Shown here piece by piece: positions 32,339 to 44,849 of a DNA stretch of 64,000 bases (the stretch's first letter is position 1; every line of letters starts with the position of its first letter). The translations under genes were made by a program, and so were the position numbers. The DNA is taken from the NCBI GenBank assembly GCA_002104905.1, contig MCFE01000132.1:1-64000 (forward strand), written 5' to 3'. The stretch comes from Basidiobolus meristosporus CBS 931.73. Lineage: Eukaryota; Basidiobolomycota; Basidiobolomycetes; Basidiobolales; Basidiobolaceae. The notes beneath the pieces are model-generated. The model was not told where the DNA came from. It ran no database searches and worked only from the letters and a program-made list of their open reading frames with translations.

Positions 32339-33781
32339 TTAAAACTTGTCTCTAGCTAATGGTTTGACAAATATGTCTGTAATCATTTCATCTGTAGGAC
32401 AGTAAACTAAGCTAACTAAGTTATTCTCTATAGCTTCATGTATGAAATAGTGTCTAATATCTCCGTGCTTGGTTCTAGCATGAAAAGTAGGATTTCTACC
32501 TAATTGTATACATCCTTGATTATCTTGAAATAAAGTAATAGGCATTTTTGGACATTTGCCTAAGTTTGTAAAAAGCTTTTTTAACCACATTGCTTCTTTT
32601 GTAGCTTCACAGGCTGCCATGTACTCTGCCTCTGTGGTAGAAAGTGCTACAGTTGGTTGCTTTCTTGAATTCCATGAAATTGCTCCTTTACAGTAAAGAA
32701 AGGTGTGTCCTGTGGTGGATCTTCTGTCTTCCAAATCTGTCCCCAATCAGCATCAGAGTATCCCACAAGATCCTGTTCTGAATTGTTATAAGTGTATCTT
32801 AAGCAGATATCAGCAGTTCCTTTTAGGTATCTCAAAATCTGCTTAACTGCTGCAAAATGATCAGATCCATAGTTCCAATTATGTTGGCTAACAACTCCCA
32901 CTGAATATGAGATATCTAGATATGTTCCAAGCATGATATACATCAGACTGCCAACCATAGACTGATAAGGAAAGTTAGGGCATTCAGATGGCACCAAGCT
33001 CTCTTGAATTGTTTAAATTTTGACCAAGTTAAGGTTTGTCTCCATTGGGGTAGCTGTCGGTTTACAGTCTTCCATTTTGTACTTCTTTAGCATATCTTGA
33101 ATATACTTGGATTGGTGTAGGGTGCTAGTCTGGGTACTTCTGTCTTTGGAGAACTTAATCCCTAAGTAGTAACTAAGTTCTCCTAGATCAGACATTTTGA
33201 ACTCTTTAGATAGGCTGGATTTAGTCTCTTCCAATGTTTCTAGGTTATTGGTGGCTATAATAAGATCATCCACATATAGAGCTAATAGTACTTAATTTTC
33301 TCTGTCTGGCTTATAGTATATACTATAGTCAGCATTACTCCTTTTGAAACTCAGAGATTCCAAATAAGAATCTATCTTGCAATTCCAGGCTCTTGGTGAT
33401 TGTTTGAGACCACATAATGACTTTTTAAGCTTGCAGACCAAATGGGGGTTATCTTGGTCAGCAAACCTCATCAAGCTCCTCATTCAAAAATGCAATTTTT
33501 ACATCCATTTGATGAATAAAAAACTTATATTTGGCTGCAATAGCCAATATTAATCTGGTTGAATTAAATTTGGCTACCGGTGCAAAGGTCTCAGTATAGT
33601 CAAGTCCTTTTGTTTGAGAGTATCCTTTGGTTACAAGTCTTGCTTTGTATCTTTTAATTGTACCATCAGCCTTGTATTTTGCCTTGAAAACCCATCTGCA
33701 TCCAATTGATTTTTGGTTGATTAGTAATTTGACTAAGTCCCAAGTTTGACTTTCCATCAGGGCCTGATATTCCTCAGTCAT
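32339..33781 (-). pseudogene. Copia-2 reverse transcriptase and RNase H, multiply frameshifted
   Basis: Minus-strand fragments in order: IGCRWVFKAKYKADG and [37 protein letters not shown] (the catalytic Y-V-D-D read as M-D-D after a substitution); [16 protein letters not shown]; and RNase [18 protein letters not shown]. At least five frame changes or stops occur. The break between SDADWG and RRSTTG is at the same site as in Copia-1. Confidence 0.85.
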
Positions 33782-33867
33782 TGAAGATCTCCAAAACTTT
33801 GTCTGAGAGCTGTTTAGGGACTCTTTGACAGTCTGGGGCTTATCAACATGGACTGAATAGGCATAGG

Positions 33868-34738
33868 CTAAGTTTGTACCCTCATTGATATAGTAATTTG
33901 GCTATTTCTTGTCTGATTGGATCTCCAGGCATTTGATACTGGAATAATCACTTCTGAGATATTCCTGGCCACTGATTCTGGTTGAACCACAGCTGTAGAG
34001 TCCTCTGGAGTGAAAAAATCCTCATTGTTTTGCTCTGACTCATTCCTGACAATTGGTGGACTTGAGATCAGATTTTTGTCATCATCTGATGTCATGTTTT
34101 GTAAGAATCTTGTATTTTCATCAAACAACACATCCCTGGACTTGATTAGCTTCATTGCTTTGGTATTGTAGAGTCTGTATGCTCTACTCTCATTGCAGTA
34201 GCCCAAAAATATGCAATTTTGCACTTTTTGGCTCAAGTTTTGATTGATTTCCAGGCAGTTTCTTGGTGTATGCTGTACACCCAAATATTCTTAGATTTTC
34301 TACACTTGGTCTGTATCCATACCATGCTTCAAATGGAGTAGAATTGCAAAGTATTCTGTTAGAACTCCTATTTTTGGGATATACAGCAGTGGCAACTGAT
34401 TTTGCCCAAAAATCATAGGATAATTTCTGATCATGGATCATAGATCCTGCCATATCAATTATTGATCTGTTAGCACATTCTGCTACTCCATTTTGCTGTG
34501 GGGAGTATGGTACAGTAGTCTCTTGCTTTATCCCATGAATTTTGCAGAAGTGGATGAAGAATTTTGAGGTATATTCTCCACCATTGTCAGAGTGTATTTT
34601 CTTGAATTTTGCACCAGTTTCTCTCTCCACCATGGCTATAAACTCCCTGAGCTTAGACAGAGCTTCTTCCTTTCTCTCCATGAAGTAGACCCATGTGTGT
34701 CTTGAATAATCATCAATAAAAGTGATTACATACTTCAT
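33868..34738 (-). pseudogene. Copia-2 integrase
   Basis: It encodes ITFIDDYSRHTWVYFM, KIHSDNGGEYTSK and SPQQNGVAECANRS in one frame (34190-34738) and continues in another (33868-34284) through DVLFDENTRF. The DDE residues are present, but the preceding zinc-binding part lies in a third frame. Confidence 0.85.
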
Positions 34739-34858
34739 CCCGCCTAGGGATAAATTTTGTATAGGTCCACACAGATCTGAATGAATTAGATCTAGTTTTT
34801 TCTTAGTATTGATTAACCCAGACCTCTTGAACAGTTGTCTGGCTTGTTTCTCATATAT

Positions 34859-35895
34859 TCAGGCTTCACAGTGATCCAAATTAACTGGGGGATCAATTTT
34901 TACTCCAGAAATTAGCTGATCTTGGATCATTTTGCACAAATAATCAAAATTGATGTGCCCAAATCTCCTGTGCCAAAGCATTGGTGTTTCTTCATTTAAG
35001 TTACTTATATTGGCTTCAGAATATGATGGAATATAAGTCAACTTGTATAGATTCTGATCTCTGATACCCAAAGCAATATGGGCATCATTTTGATCAGTGA
35101 TCTTACATCCAGAATTGTCAAAGCTGAAACTGAGTCCTTCTGCAGTGGCCTTGCTTACAGGTAGTAGGTTCTTGGCTATTTCTGATACATAGAGTACTTC
35201 TTTAAAGGTCAGTGTGTCGCTTACTTCACTGCTTCTTAGGTTTACTTGGATAGTTCCTTGTCCCACTGCATCAAGTGTTCTATTCTCACCCATGAAAACC
35301 TTCTTAATTGGAATTTCTTGATATTGGGTAAAAAGTTCTTTTTGGTGCGTAAAGTGTTGAGATGCTGCAGAGTCAATATACCACATCTGAGAATCCTTGT
35401 TTGTGGTAATATATAGTGCAGATATGAATAGTCTATCTTCAGTTGTTGCAGCATTTCCATTTTCAGGCTTCTTTTGCTGATTATCTTTCTTTTTGAGACA
35501 CTGGTCTGATGTGTCTCCTTTCCTTTTGCAGTAGCTACAAAGCAGGTTGCTGTTGCCTATGTAGGGCATTGGTTACCTCCTTTGTTGGTTATCATTGCTT
35601 ATTAAAGCATTTTCTTCTTCCATCTTATTTGCACTTGATTTTGTTAATTCTTCATCCAGGAGCCTTCCATAAATGTATTCAAGGTGAAATCTTCAGTTCT
35701 GGACTCTAGGGCTGATACAAGGCCCTGAGACTTGTCTGTCAGGCTATTCAGGATGGTAACTATGATATCCTCATCAGTAGTTGGTATGCTCAGAGATTCC
35801 ATTTCATCCACCAGCAGGGTATTTCTGTAAATTAGATTTTTCATTTTTTCTCCTAGCAGCATCTTTGTAGTAAAGAATTTTTGTCTCAGATACAT
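34859..35895 (-). pseudogene. Copia-2 gag C-terminal part, protease and pre-integrase domain
   Basis: Two frames: 35644-35895 (gag middle, MLLGEKMKNLIYR) and 34859-35569 with the zinc knuckle CSYCKRKGDTSDQC, where the conserved His is replaced by Asp. The protease reads MWYIDSAASQHF, with the active-site DSG changed to DSA. WHRRFGHINFDYL follows. Both changed residues argue for loss of function. Confidence 0.82.
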
Positions 35896-35940
35896 TTTTT
35901 TAGCAGCTGAACATGACTGGTAGGTGTCTTCTAATGCCTT

Positions 35941-36240
35941 CTAGACATTCTTTGCTGTTTTTGCTCTTGAGCATTGAATTAGCAATTTGTCTTTAACATT
36001 AAGGCAAATGCAGTTAAAGGCACTTTGTTCTTTCTTCTGGTACTTTAAGGCTTCCTCTCCAATGCTTTTAAGAGGGAATTTTTCTCCCATGACAATATCC
36101 CAAAGGCCTCTTTCTTGTAGCAGTATCTCCATCTTCACCATCCACACTTGGTAGTTAGATCCATCCAACCTTTCAGCAGAGGGAAAAATTCCAGTAATAG
36201 CAGTGGTAGACATTGCAGAGAGTGACAGCTTGGGGCTCAT
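35941..36240 (-). pseudogene. Copia-2 gag N-terminal part
   Basis: The frame starts MSPKLSLSAMSTTAI inside the PBS and runs to a TAG about 100 codons later, where Copia-1 has a Trp codon. Confidence 0.85.
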
Positions 36241-36313
36241 AACCTGCTGTAAGAGTCTTGGAGATATTGGAAGTGATTTGGAGAACAAGTAGACTATGTG
36301 GTTTTCACTTAAT

Positions 36314-36494
36314 AGACTTGTTCCATTGTGACACTGATCATAGTGCCAGAAAGTGCTGTATATTTTGTTATTAATTTGATATTTTAGGGTCATATGTGTG
36401 TCAATTTTGATCCCAAATTGGCACTGTATGGCACCATCTGGCATGCTATGGCACTATTGGGCACTATGATCAGCTGGAACGATGGAACAAGTTC
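36314..36494. mobile_element. 181-bp MITE inserted in the Copia-2 LTR
   Basis: The ends AGACTTGTTCCATTG and CGATGGAACAAGTTC are inverted repeats. The flanks are AAT on both sides (36311-36313 and 36495-36497), and removing it restores the LTR sequence CACTTAATGATTTATT seen in other copies. It is related to 21106-21315 and carries GTGCCA/ATGGCA units. Confidence 0.85.
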
Positions 36495-36808
36495 AATGAT
36501 TTATTGAATGTAAAAGTAGAATTTACTACCTATCTACAAATATATAACATGTAAATCCTCTAGTTCTGTACATTATTTCCAATACTCCTCAGAATATTAC
36601 AACACCAAAAACATAGGTGCAAAGGCTGGGGCTGTTTGGACAACTTTGAGAATTTTCATGTTCTAGGTACCTGGTATTTTGGAGAAAATATTCTAAGTAA
36701 ATCCCAAAAAGGAATTTGGTCAGTATTCTCTAGGACTTGAAGGTAATGATCTAAGTGACTAAGTTAGATGAATATTTAGGTGGAATTATGATTTTTTACA
36801 ACAGAACC

Positions 36809-38439
36809 CAATCAGTATTAGCCAATATCTCTTGGCATCCATATTGCCAATAAGTATATATAGTTCTATCCCCCATTATATATTCCTTAGACTGATAAAC
36901 ACAGATGTTGAATCAACAGCCTTGCCTTGTTGATCTACACCTAAGTCCTTTTCTGGTCCTACCTTGCCTAGTTCTACTCTCCTGCCTTGTGTCTATTCAT
37001 AACATTTACATGTTTTGTCACTTACTTTTCTAAGCAAGGCATGCAGGCATAATCTAGACACAGTTGCCTGTGGACTGTTTTCTTCCTGCTGAAGCACACC
37101 TTCTTATTCCCTAAGGCATTCACTTACCCTTGGACTGATACTTCGGAACTGCTGCCTTGATGCATCCTGCATACATGGCTCTTGGAAGCCACTTTGTTCC
37201 ACTTTTATATCAGGCAGTATATTAGTCACTTGAGGCACAAGCTTATTCAAGTCTCCTTGGTTCCCAAAGCTGAAGTATGTGCAGATGTGTCTGGTTTGCT
37301 CCACAAAAATTGCACAGAACTGTTTGTGCACAGTTTCCTCATCAAGTCCATTCACTCTCAGGTCATTGTTGATTTCAAAACCTGTTGTGTTATATATCTT
37401 CTTATATACATCTGCTGGCATCTTGATGTACAACTTATGCCACAGCTCTCTGCTCAAATTCTTCCATCACTCTCAACTCTCTGAGGTGTCCAGTCCTGCT
37501 AGATTAATAAGAGTTGCCAAAATATTGGTATGAAGGCTCATCATAGTCACTTGGGCCATACTGAAATCATCTGGCAAGAACTCAAACAGAGCCAACATTG
37601 TCTTTTTTGGTCTGACAGAGCTAGTAAGCTGGGGGATGGGTTATGTCTGAATTATACAGAAGATGAGCTGAGACTTGGTAAAGGGACCATAGTGCCTGTT
37701 TTGAATTCTTATACAGTATTATATTGGGTCCAACTCAGTCTTAGATCAAATATATATGAATACTAGTGTGATTGGCAAACTTTTCATATTTATGCAAGAT
37801 ACACATTGGATTGCATGGACATGGATCAGATCCCATTAGTTGCAGATTTCCTGTATGACTATAAATCTGTGAATACATCTCCAATAAAATCACCAAGTCA
37901 TTGTTTATGGTTGATTTTTGCAACAAAATGATGGGATATATGGCAATTGATAGAGATCTAATCATAATGCATGTAAAGTAAGATTAACTAAACTGATAGC
38001 ACCAAATTGAATCCAATCAGATAAACCTGATCACCTACCAATCCTATAACAGCTTACTCATCTGAATGGTCTTTTCTCATCAATCCCACAACTACCACCA
38101 GATCTCCTTGTGAAAAATTAGAGGCAATCAATACCAAGTACTGTAGACCATATACCCAAATGCACTCAAGGAGATCCCTTGTCAAGCCTTTCTGCTTTTA
38201 CAAGTGCTATTGCCCTACAAGGTTTCATCCCACTGCCCATGGCAACAGGTGCTCTGGAAGCTTTCATTCCCAGCTGAAAGCAAAGGAGAACCACCTTACA
38301 GATGGTATGAAGGAACTAGAACAAGCTGAGAATACTAGGCTCAAGAGTTCCAACAGATTTCCCCCTAGGAAACATAATTTAGTCATGTCAGTGGATCCAA
38401 TCCACATCAGCTGTCAGGACTCCACCATGGGCATGTCAT
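36809..38439. other. Unassigned repeat-region DNA
   Basis: It contains a minus-strand frame (37104-37457) starting MSRELWHKLYIKMPADV that looks protein-like in composition, but I do not recognise a domain. No other feature is seen. Confidence 0.35.
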
Positions 38440-40360
38440 AATGGCAGGACCTTGGATTATTATCCCTCCATATGATCTTATGATGGATTGCAGCAGCATT
38501 TTGCTAATTTTGCTGCCAAACAAAGTAAAAGGCTTGAGAGTGTTATTGTGGTCTTTCAGCAAGAATTGCCTGGCATTCTAAAGGACTTAATGTGATCTTC
38601 ATTCATTTGGGCAGACCTAGCCAGCCAATACATCCAATTACCTTATATGGCAAGAAGCTTGATGGTGTTTGAGAGCTTCATTGCAAACCTCTGCTGGCAT
38701 TATATCAGCAGTACAGCAGCTTACAGAGGGTTCTGTACAACACTATTATGCCAATTTACCAAATGATAATTTCCTTTTATACCTCCCCTTGCCCCATTCA
38801 TATATTCCACTGTAAAGTCACCCCTCTATATTTGCTTACCTGCTACTACCTTAGGTACTCCACATGTAGTTTGATCAAAAAAACTATGGCCTCCTGCATT
38901 CTAACCTCTACATAAGTGCACACCTACTGCAACTGACACACTTGTATCACTTCTACTCTACTGCTTTGTAGTGTGATACTTGCAAAGCTGCCATATACAT
39001 TAAATTACTAGTGCAGTTATATCTTGCAAACATATGCTTGGTTGCTGCAACTTTTGCCATATACACCTCCTGAATATCTGCAACAAACTTTTGGTATTTG
39101 CTAATACATTCCTTCTTCCTGCTGGATCCTGGTAGCCCCTATAGTTGTGCTCTGGCTCTTGCTTGTGTGAGTTCCATATTGAATGGTGTAGAAGCTGGCT
39201 TATGACCATAACAAACCTGGCATATCTTGGCAAAGTAGTCCTGATAAAAATTAGTTGCCTGATGCACCCAGCCCAACCTTGCATTACTTAACTGATTACC
39301 AACTCATTGGGGCTGCTTAGCTTCTTAATGCCAAAGGCATAAGTGTGTTCATATGCATATCTGTCCTCAGAATTTTACAACTCTTCCTGGCAGTCCTCCA
39401 TGTGCCACATCACATCCTTCACAGACTTGATGATGATATTCATGACAGGATTGGGATATGGTAGTACCTGCCACTTGACTTGTCTTCCTATCTCCCAACA
39501 CATCCACTCCATAGAACACTCCCAACAGGTGAAGCAGGGCCCAATATTTTCCATACCCCAAGCAAGGTAAAGTGGAGAATGGAAACAGTGGTGTCAGAGA
39601 TCTATGCATTCAGCTTTTTGCTTGTTGTACAGCTGCTCAAATCCCATCACAGGCACCTTGCATAATAGCAGTAGATGCATCAAGTTAGCATTGGTGATCT
39701 GCCTCTGGATAAATATTCTTACAATGTCAGCATATGACTCCCAATGCTTCCAATGTATTCTGGGTAGAAATGGCCTCCAAAAGCCACTTGAATAAATACA
39801 TACTTTCATTTGTATTGTTGCAAATGCATATGAGTATTGATAGGAGTCTACAAGAAGTACTTTGGGTAGCAGTTACTCTATAATATCTTACCAATTCTTT
39901 CAAGTTCCTCCAGTATATCAAAGGGCTTATTCTGCTTAATGTACTCCATATATACTTGGTCAATAGTGTAGGGATATTGTTGAAAAGCAAATGCATTTCT
40001 CCCAGTGGAAGGCTTTTGCTTCATCAGATACACTTTATCTTAAGCATCTCCAATTTCCAATTAACTCCATATCCCAGCAAATGGCTTCAAGCTTGCCAAC
40101 ATTACTGCAATTGCTTGCTGACTTCTGTACATTCCCTCTGTGAGAAGATGATGCTCTTAGTGCTAGTGTTTGAACAATCAAGATGTGTGTGAGTAATGGA
40201 GTAAATCCCCTGGATCTCATACATTTGACAGCAATGCCATCCATTACGCCCTGAAAAGCCACATATCTTCCTGATAGCTGGTGTATCTCCAATGCAGATA
40301 ATTGTATGAGCTTTGATACAACAGCCATCTAGTTGTATCCTGCTGAAAGCATACAAACCA
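38440..40360 (-). pseudogene. Tnp2/DUF4218-type transposase remnant, copy 2
   Basis: On the minus strand 40,230-40,330 encodes AHTIICIGDTPAIRK then NGWHCCQM, followed by many broken frames. The DUF4218-like block (ENIGPCF then ECSMEWMCWEIGRQV) lies at about 39,470-39,560 and a C-terminal region continues to about 38,450. It is collinear with copy 1 (21.7-23.6 kb) and about as decayed. Neither copy has an intact frame. Confidence 0.68.
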
Positions 40361-41342
40361 ATCCAGCAATGCTTACAAGTAGCTGTCCAGGCTGGACAGT
40401 GATTTAGGCCCAGATGCCAGTGAGACTACCTTCAGATTTCTGCTCTGATACTCTAAGATAGGGAGCATATCAGCATTAGTGAGAATCAGTGGCCAGCAGG
40501 ATTTGCTGGTAGAAAGCCTTTGTAATGAGAATCCATCAAGTACCTAGGTAAAGTCATGGTTGTACAAGCTCTGAAAGCAGTTGTTCTTTGTAGGTTGTAT
40601 GTAATGTTTGCCATCAAATATACTGAAAAAGCTCACACTGGATTGTTGCCAAGTGCAGTACTCTATAGCTGCACAATATTTGTTGGACTACATTAGCTTC
40701 TTTAGATGGGGCATTACGGGTGTATATTTGGAGTGTGAACAATGTTCTCCTCTAATGGTTCTGAATTCCCAATAAGTTGAGCACCTTACAATGGTGGCAT
40801 TTTCCAATGCTAATGCTATGAAACTGCTAACACTTGCCGGTATCAGGATGATTGCTGGGTCATTTGGAGCCAGATGCTTGATGGTTGTTCATATGTACCA
40901 TATACATGGTTAATTGCATCCCACAATGACTTGGGCTAAAATTAGGGGTATATGCACAAGGTCCCCATTCCTGACATTTGTGGGAACATGTCATTTCTCT
41001 GGCCATAACATCACATCATTCACCAGTTGATGAATTACTGGGCTTATTTAGCTCCACAAGGTATCCATGGCATCTTTTCCTATGGGTGTAGTCTCATTGC
41101 ATATTGGGATCTCACTGGGCTCATGCAGGGTCCTGTTGTTATGGCCAATAGGCACACAATCCATTTGTTAGCCTTCTTCTTCCAAGCTATCACTCTGCAT
41201 GCCATATTCAGAAGGCTGAGGTAAGCCTAAAGTGGTCACACACTCACCTGACTCAGTTTGAGCAATGCAACAGAGACAGCTGGGTGCCAATATAGAAGCA
41301 TCAACTTGCCAGCAAGATAATGAGTGTCAAACTGTTTGCCCC
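40361..41342. other. Unassigned AT-rich DNA
   Basis: No domain is recognised. It may belong to the upstream part of the Tnp2-type element, since both neighbours do. Confidence 0.35.
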
Positions 41343-41427
41343 ATGGACATGACTACTTTGATTCAACACTGTAAGAGAAGAGAAAAGAGACCATGTTGCT
41401 ATTGTAATAAGCCTCTCAGCCATGAAG
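41343..41427 (+). pseudogene. Short zinc-finger-like N-terminus, cut by the long-LTR element
   Basis: An ATG opens a frame with KRPCCYCNKPLSHE, a CX2C...H pattern, and it ends exactly where the long LTR begins. It could be the start of the plus-strand Tnp2 gene whose next part appears at 44.85 kb. That link is an inference. Confidence 0.4.
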
Positions 41428-42463
41428 TGTAGTAATGGAAAGTATTCCATTACTACAATATCTCTAAACCAATATTGCACTCATTTCTTTATTTTGCTTT
41501 TGCTATTGTAACACACAAGTGAAAGATCAAGAATTTCCAGCTTTGAAGGACAAATCCTCCAGACCCTGACAAGCAATCCACCCAAGAATATAATGTCATA
41601 CAGAACACGTAGTAGCCAGCACATGTTGCAAATTACAGCTCAATTGAAGCAGTACTTAAGGAGTTATGACCAAAAGAGTCCAATTATTATATAAACTGTG
41701 ACTTATTGCTAGGATTTTTATGGTGACTTTGATTGCATGTAGCTTTTGACCCAGCCAATCAAATTATGTGACACTATCACAGGTGCTGCGCCTATGTCCG
41801 ATCTGCGCCACTGCAAAATTTTAGCTTTGTATCACGTGTATTGCTTGCACAATTGCCCAAAAACTTTGATTGTTTAAAATTTTCATATAAATGACTTCCC
41901 CAGCTGAAAAATAAAGGGTGAGCCTCTCTTTCCAGAATCTCCACACTACAATTACCAATTTAAAGGTTATAAGACTTCCCCTGCATCACTTGCACTGTTG
42001 AGTATTCTGACTTTGATTGGTACTACATCAGTAAAGAGACTGCAAAGCTCACAAGAATCCAATCTAAGTTCTACAAGAAACTACCACTTTTCTGTTGGAA
42101 AAGTCCACTCTAAGAAACCCCTTTACTCTAAAGACACCCCTTTAGTCTAAAGATCCCTTCAGAGACCTCTTTAAGAAGCCCCTTTACTCTAAAGAAGTCC
42201 CTTTAGGCACCCCTTTAGTGTAAAGTCCGCTTTAGAGACCACTACCAGAAGCCCCTTTACTCTAAAGACACCCCTTTGGAGACTTCTACAACACACCCCT
42301 TTAGGTGAAAGGGGAGTTCACAGCTTCCATATTAGGAAACCTTTTCTCAGAAGGGAAAGTGACTTCCAAATAAGGAAAAGTTACTATAAAAGTAAATAAG
42401 CCCATTAGTCAACAGAAGGTCAGAACACTGCTGTAGAAGTGATATACACTGCCTATAGTATAT

Positions 42464-42831
42464 TGTTATGATCTGCCGCTTGAATGTTTAAGTTAAATAA
42501 GTTTTTGGTCAAATCAATTAGTATATGTTTAGGTTATCAGTATATCAGTATTATCTATCAAATCAGTAGCATTAGTCAGCAATTGAATCAGCAGATCCTT
42601 ATCAGACAGAAATAGATATATTAAGTAGGATCTTATTGGGTGATGATGATGCAATCAGATGAGTCATCAGCCACAACCTACATTAGGAAATACAATTAGT
42701 CAGCAATTTATCTGGCAAAATGTCTATAAGGAGCTGCTGGAACCTCAATAAAAATCAGTTCAAGTTTTAGTGAATACAATACTAGCTAAACTCCCTATTC
42801 CTCTACAACTCTTATACCAAGACTTGTAACA
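42464..42831 (+). repeat. Gypsy solo LTR inserted in the long LTR
   Basis: 368 bp, TGTTATGATCTGCC to ACTTGTAACA, flanked by ATAT on both sides (42460-42463 and 42832-42835). The uninterrupted long LTR has a single copy at this site. Confidence 0.92.
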
Positions 42832-43066
42832 ATATTTTGAGCCTAAGATTGAGGAAATTAGTGAAAGTTATATCTTCTATTGGTATATCAGACTCCCAAT
42901 AAGCTATTTCAGTATTGGCATACTGGAAGTTGTTATATATTGTTAATTATCCTCTGCATTGTAGAACAAGCCCCAAACTAATCATAATACAACACAACAA
43001 GAATTTGGTGGAGGACCTGAGTAGTTTGAACCTTTCACTATACAAGCATCAGGAAACTTTACAAGA

Positions 43067-43619
43067 ATGACCATTACACCACTCTCAGAGCTAATAGCCA
43101 CTTTAAAATGTGCCATTCCAGTAAAGCTCTCAGGAAAGAATGTTACTGAGTCTCTAGAAGAGTTTAACAATATAGCTGCAGCATTCAAGCTATCACACAA
43201 TAACAAAATCCAGTTATTTCCCTTTCTCTGTGAAGTTGAAGTATCAAGATTCTTACAAAGTTTGGATCCATTTAAGATATCTGTTGGTGCTAACTATAAC
43301 TGGGACACTGCTCAACAAGCTATTTTAGCTGAGTACCAAAAGGAAGAACAGTTTGTTACACTAAATGAGCTAGAAATGCCTTACAACAAGACCCAACTGT
43401 TGCAAAGTACATTCAAAAGTTTGAGTCAAAAGCAAGGCATGCTGAAGCAGCTATTGGAATTTCAAGATTTTATCAGAGAAACTATTTTCTGATGAATATG
43501 CCTCCTGAGATACGTAATGGCATTAGCCACCAAGTTCAGGCTACAAGTTCCTACAATAATGTTAAACAAATGGTGTTAAACTATCAATAAGGGAGACAAG
43601 TCATGGATTTCATTAATAC
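43067..43619 (+). pseudogene. Long-LTR element gag (capsid-like part)
   Basis: A frame from ATG 43067 (MTITPLSELIATLKCAIP) of 141 residues covers a helical region typical of retrotransposon gag (ESLEEFNNIAAAFKLS, FLCEVEVSRFLQSL). It ends at a TGA and related sequence continues in another frame to about 43,660. No family name is certain. Confidence 0.6.
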
Positions 43620-43728
43620 TCAAATGAGGATTTCCACTCCATCTGAACAAATTCTTCATTGAACAAATAACCCACAAAGTGATCAGGTTAATGAATTAAT
43701 TGATGCATTAGGAAAACTGACGCTTAAG

Positions 43729-44019
43729 TTGGACTCTCAAAGTGTACCATCATCAAGCATCAACAAGGCAAGACCAGAAAATCCCAAAACAACCAGTAGT
43801 TATCCACAGCAAACCAAATATTGTGTGTACTGTGAATCTGCTGAGCATAGCCATTATGGTTGTCAAATATTGAATATTGATATTGACAGTCATAAGGTTA
43901 TGATTGAATGTTATGGGAAGATCTGTGATTTTGGTGGAAACCCCTTGCCTATCAACAGAGGTTATGGTGGAATGAGATCCTTTGTACTTGCTCAAGAAGA
44001 GTCAGTAAAAGCATCATGA
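43729..44019 (+). pseudogene. Long-LTR element gag zinc-knuckle part
   Basis: 96 residues with CVYCESAEHSHYGC, a canonical CX2CX4HX4C nucleic-acid-binding knuckle, then a short tail ending in a TGA. It is in a different frame from the upstream capsid-like part. Confidence 0.72.
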
Positions 44020-44503
44020 CATCAAATTTCATACAAATCCAAAAGACTGCAGAAATTCCAAGCAATGAATGTTACGTACTCACAATATCAGACCCATCAG
44101 GGCAGGTCCAAGAATATCTAATGGAAAAAGAGGAAGTTGAAGAGTTTAATTGCCTTATTGATAAGAGAAAGTATGTTTCTACAGAGAACAATCCTAAAAA
44201 AGTGTGCACCAACAAAAGAAATCAGCCAGTTGTTGAAATACCAGTACAGTCGGAAACATCAAAAATCCAAAAAGAACACTTGCAATCTCAATTTAAGTAT
44301 GATTCTACTGCAATTACACAGAGAGTTATTGATAAATTCTGGAAATCTACATTTACACAACTTACAAATCAAGAAATGTTCACTGACATCAGTAAGATCA
44401 GTCAACTACTACCAGGAATAGTTAAGCCTATGAACAAAGATATCCTGAAGAATTATCAAGACAGTCATCAACAACATTATCAAGTGAACAACCACAATTT
44501 GAA

Positions 44504-44845
44504 GTGGAAAAAGCCTTTTACTCTATTACAACAGGAAGCTATGCTGCTACAATCAAAAATGTTGAAGTGGAATGTGTTTTTAATTCTGGATCAGAAATTA
44601 ATGCTATCATTGCTATGACTTTTGAAAAAATCAAATTGCCATTAACAGAAGTTGACTGGAATATGAGAACTGCTACAGGTGCAACAGAAAAGATGCTTGG
44701 ACTTTTTGTAATCCATTTACTGGTGAATGATAAGATATTGTGGCTAGAGAAGTGGCAGGTTTCCACTAATATCAGTAATGAGCACCTTGAGGATTTGCTA
44801 CTACTTGCCAAAATCATCCCAGGATGCAGCTTACCATGTACATAG
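44504..44845 (+). pseudogene. Retropepsin-like protease with the active-site Asp replaced
   Basis: The frame carries ECVFNSGSEINAI followed later by a hydrophobic strand and GLFVIHLLV. Retrotransposon proteases of this type have D-S-G at this place. Here the codon is AAT (Asn), so the enzyme would be inactive unless the alignment is shifted. Confidence 0.6.
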
Positions 44846-44849
44846 TATA

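Larger units (their letters stand above)
31937..36803 (-). mobile_element. Copia-2: full-length but degenerate Ty1/copia element
   Basis: Same family as Copia-1. It has a left LTR at 31937-32285 (349 bp) and a right LTR at 36245-36803, interrupted by a 181-bp MITE. The flanking five bases are GAGCC and GAACC, a target-site duplication with one change. The internal region keeps gag, zinc knuckle, protease, integrase, RT and RNase H in order but is broken into about nine frames. It has no long-LTR insertion, so it preserves the empty site for the solo LTR in Copia-1. Confidence 0.92.
41428..44845 (+). mobile_element. Truncated long-LTR retroelement (LTR-L): 5' LTR, gag and protease only
   Basis: The 5' LTR at 41428-42999 (TGTAGTAATGG to ACACAACA) is the inverse of the solo LTR at 27520-28762. 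It is longer only because a 368-bp gypsy solo LTR sits in it. Gag-like and protease-like frames follow. Integrase, RT and a 3' LTR are absent, and Tnp2 sequence starts at about 44,850. Superfamily is uncertain. The gag/PR style is closer to Ty3/gypsy than copia. Confidence 0.75.
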
